DNA of 64,000 nucleotides, from the NCBI GenBank assembly GCA_028279545.1, contig JANQNN010000047.1:54227-118226 (forward strand). The letters are read 5' to 3'. Positions 50,378-59,285 of the stretch are shown piece by piece (positions within the stretch are counted from its first letter, which is position 1; each line of letters starts with the position of its first letter). The position numbers were made by a program, and so were the translations under genes. Source of the DNA: Nitrosopumilaceae archaeon (GTDB lineage Archaea > Thermoproteota > Nitrososphaeria > Nitrososphaerales > Nitrosopumilaceae). The notes under the pieces are model-generated. The model made no database searches. It was not told the DNA's origin and was given only the letters and a program-made list of their open reading frames with translations.

Positions 50378-53233
50378 ATGGTAGTCTGTAGGAAAAATGT
50401 AAAAAACCTAACAGACACAGAAAAGAAAAATTTTGTCAAGGCAGTATTGGCCCTAAAGGCCAATGGAAAGTATGATGAATTTGTATTGGCGCACCAAATG
50501 GCAATGGACAGGGCCACCCCCTCAACTGTCTCCTCTTTTGAACGTAATGCTGCTCATAGAGGCCCATCATTTTTGCCTTGGCATAGAGAGTATCTAAGAC
50601 GATTAGAATTGGAATTACAAAAAGAAGTACCTGGTGTTGCTATTCCTTATTGGGATTGGGCAGAAGACTCATCATTACCTGATCCTTCGACTGCACCCGT
50701 TTGGGGCGAGGATCTTATGGGAGGTAATGGTGATTCCGGAAATGACAATTTTGTAGGTACTGGGCCCTTTGCATACGATCCCTCAAATCCGAATTCATGG
50801 ATAATAATAGATGAGGATGGGAATCCTGCTGAGGGATTAAAGCGAGATTTTGGCTCAGAAGTATCAGCATTGCCACCTCAGGGAGATGTAGATAATGCCC
50901 TAAATGAAACACCTTATGATAATCCTCCATGGAATCGAAGTAGTAACCCAAGTTTTAGAAATAAACTAGAGGGCTGGCCCGGAGCTTGGGATAATCCTCC
51001 CGCCGAAGGTTCTGCCTTACACAATCATGTTCATAGGTGGGTTGGAGGAAGCATGTTACCAGGTACTTCGCCTAATGATCCTGTTTTCTTTTTACATCAT
51101 TGTTATGTAGATAAATTGTGGGCAGATTGGCAAGCTCTGCATCCAAATGAAGAGTATCTTCCAGAAAGTGGAGGTCCTGTTGGACATAATAAAAATGATT
51201 TAATGTTTCCTTGGGAAAGTGAGGGTGCAACGGTTAATAGCGTTTTAAATCACCGTGACCTTGGATCTTTGTACGATACTGATCCACCAATTGTTGAATT
51301 TGAATCTCCGATATCAGCAAATCTGAATTTTAACGATATTCCAGAAGGAGAAACCACTGTTCGTGCTGCAGTGTTTAAAATTAGTTCTTGCCAATCCATA
51401 ACACTTGAAGTTATTGAAGGGCCAACAGTTACTGCAGGCACAGGCAACTTTGATACACCATTGGGTACTGCGGTTGTAATTCCTCCCTTAAAGGAAAAAG
51501 GAAGAATTTGGATTTCATATACTGGAACTAATCCTGGTGAAAATGCAACTGGCACAGTAAAAATCCGCTGTGTTGAAACGAATTCTGAATGGGATCTCAC
51601 AATTTCAGCCAACACTATAGCTAGACCCAAAGCTGCTATTTTGTTAGCTTTGGATAAGTCAAATAGCATGAATTTCACTTCAGGGCTTAGTTCGCCACTT
51701 GAGACTCGTCTTGATGTTTTGAAATTTTCTGCACCACCATTAACCGAAGTAATTCATGAAAATAATTCTATTGGAATTATAAATTTTGATCATGATGCTT
51801 ACAATGTAATGCCTCTGACCCAAGCAGGTCCTCCTCTTTTTGGAACTGGAAGAACCAATGCAAAGACGGAAATTATCAATCATTTGCCAAACCCTCAGGG
51901 AAATACGGCAATTGGAGACGCTCTTGAACTGGCGCATACACTGCTTGAACCTGAAGTCGGATATGATCTAAAAGCTACTGTAGTTCTAACAGATGGAAAG
52001 GAAACAGCCCCAAAATATATTTCCGAAGTTACAGATGCAATTAACGAACGGGTTTATGCCATTGGTCTTGGAACGCCAGAGCAGATAAATCCTGCAGCTT
52101 TGAACAACTTAACCAATGGAACTGGCGGTTATCTTCTTCTAACAGGAGCTCTAACTCAAGATAATTTATTCTTGCTTTCAAAATACTATCTTCAGATTCT
52201 TGCAGGTATTGAGAATAACCAAATTGTCCTAGATCCTGATGGTTGGTTATTACCAGGTCAGAAGTATCGAATTCCATTTTTATTAAATGAAACTGACATT
52301 AGTAGTGAAATAATTCTTTTAAGCGACTCTTCAAATCTAATTAGTTTTGCTCTTGCAACTCCCAATGGAGACATAATAAATCCTAGCATTGCCTCGTCTA
52401 TACCTGGTGTATCTTTTGTTGGTGCTGGAAACACCAATTATTATAGACTGACATTGCCTGTTCCAATTGGACAAACAGGTGCGTCATCAGGTATTTGGAA
52501 TATTTTGCTTACAATTAATTTGGAACAGTATTATCGATATATTAAGAGTCTACATAATAATCCAAAATTATTTGAGCAAGTAACAACGCACGGAATTCGA
52601 TATAATGCAAGTGTTCAATCCTATTCAAATTTGCGCATGACAGCCAACTTATCACAAAATAGCTATGAACCTGGAGGAACTTTCACACTCAGAGTCAACC
52701 TTACTGAATATGGACTCCCTGTTCACAATCGTGCTTCTATTAGAGCAGAACTTGAAAGACCAGATAACACTAAAGTGACATTGACATTAGATGAAATAGA
52801 ACCAGGAATATTTGAAATTAAATCTGTATCTTCTTTTTCAGGAATCTACAAATTTCATATATATTGTTCTGGAAGGACATTGCGTGGAAATCAATTTACG
52901 CGTGAGCAGCTTGTTACTGGGTCTGTCTGGAAGGGAGGCGATAATCCAGAACCTAGATCAAATGATGGGTTGATAGATTGGCTGAATGAACGAGACGAAC
53001 GAATATGTAATTTATTGAAATGCTTAATCAAAAACAAAGCCATTATAGACTTCTTGGAAAGAAACAAAATCAATGCGGATATGTTAGAAAAATGTTTAAG
53101 TTATTTTTGTGGACATAAAAAACAAAATCCCAAATCCGAAATTAATCCCATAATTATGGAATCTTTTGTCAAATTGTTATCTGATCCAAAAATTCTAACA
53201 ATCATTAAAACTTTGATGGCAGAGAAAAAGTAA
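50378..53233 (+). CDS. Tyrosinase fused to a von Willebrand factor A domain
   Basis: From ATG 50378 the product has 951 residues. The first 260 are a type-3 copper tyrosinase: CuA His39, His60 and His69 (FVLAHQ, AAHRGPSFLPWHREYL) and CuB His215, His219 and the HH pair at 240-241 (LHNHVHRWVGG, DPVFFLHHCYVDKLW). A beta domain follows, then a VWA domain from about residue 418 with MIDAS DKSNS (426-430) and LTDGKET. The rest is beta-rich, with a helical C-terminus. It should oxidise phenols to quinones; no signal peptide is seen. The preceding gene is MelC1-like. Confidence 0.88.
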   Translation: MVVCRKNVKNLTDTEKKNFVKAVLALKANGKYDEFVLAHQMAMDRATPSTVSSFERNAAHRGPSFLPWHREYLRRLELELQKEVPGVAIPYWDWAEDSSLPDPSTAPVWGEDLMGGNGDSGNDNFVGTGPFAYDPSNPNSWIIIDEDGNPAEGLKRDFGSEVSALPPQGDVDNALNETPYDNPPWNRSSNPSFRNKLEGWPGAWDNPPAEGSALHNHVHRWVGGSMLPGTSPNDPVFFLHHCYVDKLWADWQALHPNEEYLPESGGPVGHNKNDLMFPWESEGATVNSVLNHRDLGSLYDTDPPIVEFESPISANLNFNDIPEGETTVRAAVFKISSCQSITLEVIEGPTVTAGTGNFDTPLGTAVVIPPLKEKGRIWISYTGTNPGENATGTVKIRCVETNSEWDLTISANTIARPKAAILLALDKSNSMNFTSGLSSPLETRLDVLKFSAPPLTEVIHENNSIGIINFDHDAYNVMPLTQAGPPLFGTGRTNAKTEIINHLPNPQGNTAIGDALELAHTLLEPEVGYDLKATVVLTDGKETAPKYISEVTDAINERVYAIGLGTPEQINPAALNNLTNGTGGYLLLTGALTQDNLFLLSKYYLQILAGIENNQIVLDPDGWLLPGQKYRIPFLLNETDISSEIILLSDSSNLISFALATPNGDIINPSIASSIPGVSFVGAGNTNYYRLTLPVPIGQTGASSGIWNILLTINLEQYYRYIKSLHNNPKLFEQVTTHGIRYNASVQSYSNLRMTANLSQNSYEPGGTFTLRVNLTEYGLPVHNRASIRAELERPDNTKVTLTLDEIEPGIFEIKSVSSFSGIYKFHIYCSGRTLRGNQFTREQLVTGSVWKGGDNPEPRSNDGLIDWLNERDERICNLLKCLIKNKAIIDFLERNKINADMLEKCLSYFCGHKKQNPKSEINPIIMESFVKLLSDPKILTIIKTLMAEKK

Positions 53234-53323
53234 TTCAAAATTACTTTTTTGGGTATCTAGGTAGAAAAGTTTTTGATATCTTGAATAAACAGTTTTAAGG
53301 GAAATTGACTATAGTATTATCCT

Positions 53324-53704
53324 ATGTCGAATGATTCAACTAACTCAACCAAACATAAACTTGACAAGGAAAAATATACATTTACCATAGCATTGATTGT
53401 CATAATACCATTTATGATATTTTTTGGAGTTGTCTTACTGGTATTCAAAGATGCCATACTTTTAGAAAAAATGACAGCTTTACTTGTGGGTTTAGTTGCT
53501 GCTGTTTTAGGCTATTATTTTGGCCAAAGACAAATGGGAGAATTAAATAAACAAGTTCAGAAAGCACAAGTAGATCTTGCTACCGAAAATAAAAAGTATC
53601 GTGGGGCTAAAGAAGATGCGTTAGATTTATCTGATGCATTTGATGATATAAGAAAAGATTTGGCTGAAGTAAAAAAACTAAACGAGGAAATTAATGATGA
53701 GTGA
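53324..53704 (+). CDS. Two-helix membrane protein with coiled-coil tail
   Basis: The 126-residue protein has a charged N-terminus, helices at about residues 20-41 and 49-65, and a coiled coil from about 70 to the end (heptad-like LNKQVQKAQVDLATENKK and LAEVKKLNEEI). Its last 8-11 nt overlap the next ORF. It is 90 nt after the tyrosinase gene. A scaffold role is inference. Confidence 0.5.
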   Translation: MSNDSTNSTKHKLDKEKYTFTIALIVIIPFMIFFGVVLLVFKDAILLEKMTALLVGLVAAVLGYYFGQRQMGELNKQVQKAQVDLATENKKYRGAKEDALDLSDAFDDIRKDLAEVKKLNEEINDE

Positions 53705-53843
53705 AGAAGATTATTCAATCAAGAACTTGAAGAAACAAAAAAGGAAAGAGTTAAAAAAGAAAATTCAATTAATCAACGAAAAGATGGATATGACTGAACA
53801 AAAGATAGCGCGTATCAGAAAAAAATATGCATTATCTGATTAA
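53694..53843 (+). CDS. Small charged coiled-coil protein
   Basis: A 48-49-residue ORF (ATG at 53694 or 53697) that overlaps the upstream gene by 8-11 nt. It is almost all Lys, Glu, Ile and Leu (NLKKQKRKELKKKIQLINEK, then EQKIARIRKKYAL), a probable coiled coil. The overlap suggests the two proteins are made together and may pair through their coils. Confidence 0.5.
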   Translation: MMSEEDYSIKNLKKQKRKELKKKIQLINEKMDMTEQKIARIRKKYALSD

Positions 53844-53986
53844 GCATTTCTTTTAATTCCCACATCCTGTTTAGTGCATTTTCAAAGATGGATTTTTTCA
53901 ATAAATAATTTCATTAGAATTTATTCATATTAATTAAAATATTAGAACTACTGGTATTCGTACCATCCAATTGCTCTTTTGAACAA

Positions 53987-55237
53987 TTATTTTCTTCTAA
54001 AGAGGTTAACAGGTCGTGATTTGTGTGTTGGGTGAGGTTCTGAATCATCAAACATGTCTTCTGTGAAGGTTTTACCCTCAAAGACATTATTTAGAATCTC
54101 ATTTCTAATATCAGATTTATTGTCAGTCAACCATTGCCTTGAAGCAGAACCTATCAAAAAAGGAAGATCAACATGATTCAATACAACACTTACAATATCA
54201 TAATACCTTTTTGATACGTCCATCAAATCTGCAAGTACGCTTCCTCTTACAGAAATTAGAAATTGAGGATCATCTCCTGGATTGTCTGCAATTATGCTGT
54301 CATACACGACATCATGACTTGCAATCAGATTTATCAATTCAAGTGCCAATGGTAATTTTTGAGGATCTATCTTGCTGTTGATTCCAAGTCCATCTGCAAA
54401 AAATGTCTGAGATATTCTAAGACCTGCAAGAGGCATTACATGTAGGCTATATTCATCAATTTGGTCTACTGGAAACGATCCAAGTGTTTCAGTTACTCCA
54501 ATCATTGCCCTACCATAACCTTGTGTGAACCAATCTACACGCTGTCTTCCTGCATCATCATAACTTGCTTGTGCGTGTCCTGCCATTTTTACTAGAGTTT
54601 GAAGATTAGTCAACGCTTGCTTTTCGAGATTATTTGCAGGTGGGAGTATAGGATCACGTGGATATTTGTCATTAATTTCCATAACTGCATCCAAATAAAG
54701 ACAAGAATCTGTGGTACCTCCTGTGAGGTCAATCAACAATCCTTGATTCTGAGGAGGTTGGGGACTATCGGGATTTGTACTGTCACCTAATATTTGATAT
54801 ATCTCGTTTAGACTAGATGCTCCTGCAAGATCAGCATCATTTTTTCTATAAAACAATACATTAACACATCCTAAGTACGGTATTGCAAAAAACTGACCGT
54901 TATTTTTGCATGCAGACAATGCATAATTATGGATATCTATCCAACGATTAATTTGGTACTGTTGAATGGTAGTGAGATAACCTTTTGACACAAAATAACT
55001 CAAAAATATGCAGTCAAATGCAAACACGTCTAGATTATCTGGAGGGTCATCGTTATAGCAATTGTAATCTACAAAATTAATGGTAACCTCAGGATGTACT
55101 TTTTGCCACGCGTTTTTCACGACTCTTTCAAATTGTTCTGGCCTTGGAACATATGGATATAGTGCCAAATTTATGGTATTGATATCATTGGAAGGTTTTC
55201 TCAAATCAGGCAGTTTTTCTATTGTATCTCCCAACAT
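53987..55237 (-). CDS. Thiaminase I (thiamine pyridinylase)-like protein
   Basis: The 416-residue protein lines up along its length with bacterial thiaminase I as I recall it: LALYPYVPRPEQF near residue 25, NDDPPDNLDVFAFDCIFLS near 62-80, IPYLGCVNVLFYRK with Cys124 at the nucleophile position, PPQNQGLLIDLTGGTT near 161-176 and WFTQGYGRAMIGVTE with Glu250. The Cys-Glu distance (126) is near the 128 of the Paenibacillus enzyme. The fold is that of periplasmic binding proteins, so a solute-binding protein is the alternative, but the conserved pair favours the enzyme. No signal peptide is seen; bacterial forms are secreted. Confidence 0.78.
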   Translation of the reverse strand: MLGDTIEKLPDLRKPSNDINTINLALYPYVPRPEQFERVVKNAWQKVHPEVTINFVDYNCYNDDPPDNLDVFAFDCIFLSYFVSKGYLTTIQQYQINRWIDIHNYALSACKNNGQFFAIPYLGCVNVLFYRKNDADLAGASSLNEIYQILGDSTNPDSPQPPQNQGLLIDLTGGTTDSCLYLDAVMEINDKYPRDPILPPANNLEKQALTNLQTLVKMAGHAQASYDDAGRQRVDWFTQGYGRAMIGVTETLGSFPVDQIDEYSLHVMPLAGLRISQTFFADGLGINSKIDPQKLPLALELINLIASHDVVYDSIIADNPGDDPQFLISVRGSVLADLMDVSKRYYDIVSVVLNHVDLPFLIGSASRQWLTDNKSDIRNEILNNVFEGKTFTEDMFDDSEPHPTHKSRPVNLFRRK

Positions 55238-55254
55238 ATCCTAAAAGATATTTT

Positions 55255-55264
55255 AATATTTAAA
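55255..55264 (-). promoter_or_regulatory. TATA-like box of the thiaminase-like gene
   Basis: On the minus strand TTTAAATATT is centred about 22 nt before the ATG at 55237, compatible with a leaderless transcript. Confidence 0.35.
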
Positions 55265-55416
55265 CAATATCTTCATACTTTAGAATCTTCATAAATTGAT
55301 AAATTTTTTAATTTTTATTTTTAGGTTTCTGTTTAAAACCTTCCAATCTGATTGAAAGAATCCAAAGTTGAATTCATTATAATTTTAAAATCACTCATTT
55401 GAGCTATGATTAAATT

Positions 55417-56562
55417 TTATTCCCAGATTTTTTCTTTGAAGGTCCATTTTTTATTTAATAAGAAATTGCTAAAAGCTGCTGCTCCAACTGCCAATACCAA
55501 GGAAACTGGATATGAAAAACCTCCCTCATCAACAAGATAATATACCATTCCAAGTTGAGCTATTGCTCCTATAGAGCTAAAACCTACAAATTTTGCGTAC
55601 TGCATGATTGTTCTTTTCAAAGAAAAATCTCTATCTTCAAAGGTCCAATATTTGTTTAAAATAAAATTACTAGTGATAGAAAAAACAATTCCCATCATGG
55701 TTGCATGAATATACCATACATTCGCACTTGATGCAAACACAATAGATGATAGATAGTTTATAACTAATCCAGAAGCACCCACTGTAAAGAATCTTGCAGC
55801 CTTTGAAAGAAAACGAACTGATATTCTACTTTCTTCTTTTCGTATTCTTCTTCCATATTTGTAAAGTTTCCAAACTGATTTGCAATAATCAAAAATAGTT
55901 GATACCGCAAGTTTGCTTGCCCCTTCTTTTCTATCGGTAAAAGCGTAAGGTATTTCCTGAACTTTAACACCCTTGGTTTTAACTAGAATTTCTAGTAACA
56001 TTTTGTAGCCTATAGCATCAAAATTAATTCCTTTTAGAATATTTTTATTAAATGCAAAAAATCCTGACATCGGATCTTTTGTATTAACTCCCAATCCTTT
56101 GTTAGCAATAATAGTTGCAACCTTACTCATAATTTTCCTTTTATATGGCCACCCTTGAATAGAGCCGCCCTTGACATATCGTGATGCAACTACAATATCA
56201 CAACGAGTTTGTTTTAAAGTGTCGATCAATTTTGGAATTATTTGCGGAGGATGAGAAAAATCACTATCCATTACTATTATGGTATTGCCTGTTGCCTGCT
56301 GAATGCCATTTAAAATTGCTGAGCTTAAACCATCCTTAGCTTTCCTTTTAATTACATTAATCGTATGACTTGTTTTTTCTTTGATTGAGTTAAAATAATC
56401 CTCTGCAATTTTTGCAGTGTTATCTGGAGAATTGTCATCTACAACAATGGTTTCTGATTTTGTGTCTTTTGGCATAAAATTTTGAATGTGCTCTAAAATA
56501 CCTCCAATATTTTTAGATTCGTTATAAGTTGGTAAAATTATTGAGATTTCGGTAACAGACAA
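55417..56562 (-). CDS. Dolichyl-phosphate mannosyltransferase-GtrA fusion
   Basis: The 381-residue protein has a GT2 domain (residues 1-235) with ILPTYNESKNIGGIL, VVDDNSPDNTA, VMDSDFSHPP and the DPMSGFFAF motif of DPM1-type enzymes. It ends in four hydrophobic helices of a GtrA-like flippase-associated domain (from about 250, including FILNKYWTF repeated as FLLNKKWTF). It should load a sugar onto a polyprenyl phosphate, which the neighbouring transferase then uses. The carrier lipid may come from the cis-prenyl synthase at 16.6 kb. Confidence 0.9.
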   Translation of the reverse strand: MSVTEISIILPTYNESKNIGGILEHIQNFMPKDTKSETIVVDDNSPDNTAKIAEDYFNSIKEKTSHTINVIKRKAKDGLSSAILNGIQQATGNTIIVMDSDFSHPPQIIPKLIDTLKQTRCDIVVASRYVKGGSIQGWPYKRKIMSKVATIIANKGLGVNTKDPMSGFFAFNKNILKGINFDAIGYKMLLEILVKTKGVKVQEIPYAFTDRKEGASKLAVSTIFDYCKSVWKLYKYGRRIRKEESRISVRFLSKAARFFTVGASGLVINYLSSIVFASSANVWYIHATMMGIVFSITSNFILNKYWTFEDRDFSLKRTIMQYAKFVGFSSIGAIAQLGMVYYLVDEGGFSYPVSLVLAVGAAAFSNFLLNKKWTFKEKIWE

Positions 56563-56629
56563 TAAATTTTGTGTTTTTAATTTGGATTAAAATGTTTATT
56601 GTGAATTTTATTATCTTTACAACTTTGGT

Positions 56630-58069
56630 TTATTTCCAATCTCCTTTTCTGACATCTATTGACCATGCCTCTTCAACTAAATTCATGTTAGTATAGGGAT
56701 AAATTTGAGTGTCAAAGTAGTTTATTCCACCTTCAAAGTATTGGACTGATTTGGTATTATTGTATGCTTTTTGAAGTTCGTAGCCTCTCTGTAAGTTTTG
56801 CATAAAGTGCGGATCTGCAATAACTGTAATTCTTTTTGTTTCAACTGGCCCAAATAAAATCATAGAATAATCTCTTGGTACATTTTCTATGGTAAAAACA
56901 TCATAGAGAATCCAGGAATAAACTGGACCGGCTAGTATTGTACTTTGATCATCCAAATTTTCAAGTACGTACGACAGTGCTTCAAATTGGTTGTATGAAA
57001 CATCGTTTGCTATTATTAGAACAGTACTTGAAAACCCAAACAGGATAATTGAGGAAATAATTAATTGATGGATTGGTTTTGATTTGAGCAATTTGATGTT
57101 TTTAGGTAAATCCAGTACCCATATACTTGCACCAATACACAAAATTGGAATTATTGGTATCCAGTGGAAGTATTGCTTGTAACCTATCAATGACAAAAAT
57201 ATCATAAAAGGAGCAAACCAAAACAAGACAAACTTGTTTCGAGTAATTGCTGAGTAAATGATTCCCGCCATACCGATAACGAAAAGCATAGGATCAATGA
57301 TTAGAAAGTACCCAATAATTTCTAGAACACTTGTACTTCGTTCTGCCTGCCACAACAACCCTTCAATCCATGAATCAAACTGGTCTAAAAAAATACTATT
57401 TGCAGGCCATAGCATTGGTATCAACAAAACTGGCATGATCCAAATCAGCAAATCTGTGTATTTTTTTCTCTTCTGAAAAACTAACCATGCCACAAATGGA
57501 ATGAACACAAACGCTGGAATTTTTGTAAATATTGCCAAGCCTAACATAATTCCCGAAAGTGGCGCAAGCCACAATTTGCCTTCAGGTTTTGCAAAATGTG
57601 TTGCAAGTAAAATTGAGGCAAGAAGGAAAGGTAAGAGAATAGAATCAAGCAAAATCCTATTGAAAATCCATGTGTATGGCATTACTGAAAATAGGATTGA
57701 TGACAACAGTGCAACGTTGTTGCCAAATTTCTCTTTTGCAATTTGGTATACAAGAAAAGTGCTTAGCACTGCAATCATTCCCATAAACAATCTTGGAATT
57801 AGGTATAGATTTTGAAGTGATGAAGGATCAGTTGGTAAGGGATCAGGGGGGTAATTTGTAATTTGTAAAATACCGGCAAGAATTAGTTGGCCAAAATACG
57901 GATGGTCATAAAGAAAACCTTCTTGAGGATTACCAGTTTCTATTGTGTTCATTGCTCTTCTCATATAGATTCCTTCATCGAAGAAAATGTCTGGAAACCC
58001 TACAGGGTTTACCAAATGAGTAAAGCTTGAAAGTACAAGCGGAAGAAGGACCAGATATCTTTTCTTCAT
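56630..58069 (-). CDS. PMT/ArnT-type membrane glycosyltransferase
   Basis: A 479-residue multi-pass protein with about 11 helices. The first outer loop holds FFDEGIYMRRAMNTIETGNP, the acidic DE motif of dolichyl-phosphate-mannose protein mannosyltransferases, and YDHPYFGQLIL after it. The C-terminal part faces outward. It should transfer a sugar from a polyprenyl carrier to surface proteins. It lies upstream of the DPM1-GtrA gene on the same strand, 67 nt apart, so donor synthesis and transfer are linked. Confidence 0.85.
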   Translation of the reverse strand: MKKRYLVLLPLVLSSFTHLVNPVGFPDIFFDEGIYMRRAMNTIETGNPQEGFLYDHPYFGQLILAGILQITNYPPDPLPTDPSSLQNLYLIPRLFMGMIAVLSTFLVYQIAKEKFGNNVALLSSILFSVMPYTWIFNRILLDSILLPFLLASILLATHFAKPEGKLWLAPLSGIMLGLAIFTKIPAFVFIPFVAWLVFQKRKKYTDLLIWIMPVLLIPMLWPANSIFLDQFDSWIEGLLWQAERSTSVLEIIGYFLIIDPMLFVIGMAGIIYSAITRNKFVLFWFAPFMIFLSLIGYKQYFHWIPIIPILCIGASIWVLDLPKNIKLLKSKPIHQLIISSIILFGFSSTVLIIANDVSYNQFEALSYVLENLDDQSTILAGPVYSWILYDVFTIENVPRDYSMILFGPVETKRITVIADPHFMQNLQRGYELQKAYNNTKSVQYFEGGINYFDTQIYPYTNMNLVEEAWSIDVRKGDWK

Positions 58070-58232
58070 TTTACCAAATTCATGTTAATGTCATCTTATT
58101 TTAAGAAAAACAACTGATTATTCACAAACTCGTAAAAATATTCATAAAAATTAATTGAAATCATTGGCTGAATTTAATTTGTGTTTGGGAGGAATCTTAG
58201 AGGACAAGACACATACCTCTGCAAAACTAGAC

Positions 58233-58257
58233 TATACGAAAATTTCTGATTCGTATA
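58233..58257. repeat. 8-bp inverted repeat with 9-nt spacer
   Basis: Arms TATACGAA (58233-58240) and TTCGTATA (58250-58257) are perfect complements. The site is in the 266-nt gap between the unknown gene ending at 58336 and the PMT gene starting at 58069. The gap holds no clear gene. Neither T-run nor stem length suggests a terminator, so a regulator site is more likely. Confidence 0.35.
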
Positions 58258-58335
58258 TTTGCATGTTTAAAAAATAAACAAGGCCCAAATGTAAATACAA
58301 GTCCATGCAATTCGCGTTTGTTCAAACCCAAAAAT

Positions 58336-59178
58336 CTAGTAAATAAAGGAGATGTTGTTTCCCAATTGCTGTAATACTCTGTTTATCAGGAATCTTATAA
58401 CTAGATTATCTGCCAAAAAGTTCTTCTGGTTTAGTAACTCAAAGATATTTTTTATTCTTTCAAGTATCGATGGGGTTAGAACGTCACTGAATTGTCTTAT
58501 AATCTTGTTGAGCTCCAAAATTAATCCTTGATGAATATTGAGATATTTTTCAGTGTTTTTGTTTGTTTTTTCAAGATCTTCCATATTGTAGTTGACCAAC
58601 ACCAGCACCATCTCAAGCATGTCTTTGGCAAATCCTTTTCTGTTAATCTTGAATCCGACTTGATCTTCAACATGTTTGTGGAAATTTTTTTCATTTTCAG
58701 AGTCAGAATAAAAGAAGTAATCAGCAAGAGAAACGGCTATTGGTATTTGAAATTCTAGTGAAACCTCCCCCAAAGGAAGATACACCAGTGAGGGAAGTGA
58801 TTCTGTGGCAACAAAAAAGTCTGTGAATTCAAGGTCTGGAATTTGATCAGAAACTGGAATTGAAACAAAAGGCTCATTGAAGCTGCCTGGCAGCATTCTC
58901 CAAGTGGGTTTTTCATTTTTATCATAAAGGGAAAGGGACATGCCATTTCCATCTCCAAAATTTTTTGCCTCAATGTTGGGATACAGGACAACAGAATCTG
59001 GCAAAAATCCTTTTTCTTCAACAATTATTGAATCGCGCTTTGTTACAAAGTAAATCCCGTCATTATAGTTCCAATAAAAAAACCCAGTACCAGTGCCGAT
59101 TACTGATTTATTACTGTCCCTTAAGAGATTGATTTTTGCAACTTTTTTGTAAATCTCTGCAATAGGAAATGAATCCAC
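58336..59178 (-). CDS. Protein with degenerate trypsin-like protease N-terminus
   Basis: Residues about 25-60 (SVIGTGTGFFYWNYNDGIYFVTKRDSI then GFLPDSVVLYPN) match the start of a trypsin-like fold family where the motif is usually GTGFFF...YLITNRHV. The catalytic His is replaced by Asp or Ser, so the domain is probably inactive. The C-terminal 100 residues are helical (LEKTNKNTEKYLNIHQGLI and on) with no known motif. It may be a regulatory or structural protein. Identification is tentative. Confidence 0.45.
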   Translation of the reverse strand: MDSFPIAEIYKKVAKINLLRDSNKSVIGTGTGFFYWNYNDGIYFVTKRDSIIVEEKGFLPDSVVLYPNIEAKNFGDGNGMSLSLYDKNEKPTWRMLPGSFNEPFVSIPVSDQIPDLEFTDFFVATESLPSLVYLPLGEVSLEFQIPIAVSLADYFFYSDSENEKNFHKHVEDQVGFKINRKGFAKDMLEMVLVLVNYNMEDLEKTNKNTEKYLNIHQGLILELNKIIRQFSDVLTPSILERIKNIFELLNQKNFLADNLVIRFLINRVLQQLGNNISFIY

Positions 59179-59285
59179 AATAAAATTTGGTCAGTTTATT
59201 AGATATGTATTTCTCAGGATTTAGGAGTGAATCTGCCAAACCTCACTTCAGTCTCAATTTTTTTCAATATGGTTCTTAACAGATC

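Noticed and set aside
53987..55237. Reading the protein as an ordinary ABC sugar-binding protein
   Set aside because: The fold is shared, but no signal peptide or transporter genes are present, and the Cys/Glu pair and motif string fit thiaminase I better.
58164..58277. 37-codon ORF from a TTG in the gap before the PMT gene
   Set aside because: No promoter or motif; it spans the inverted repeat, so it is more likely chance.
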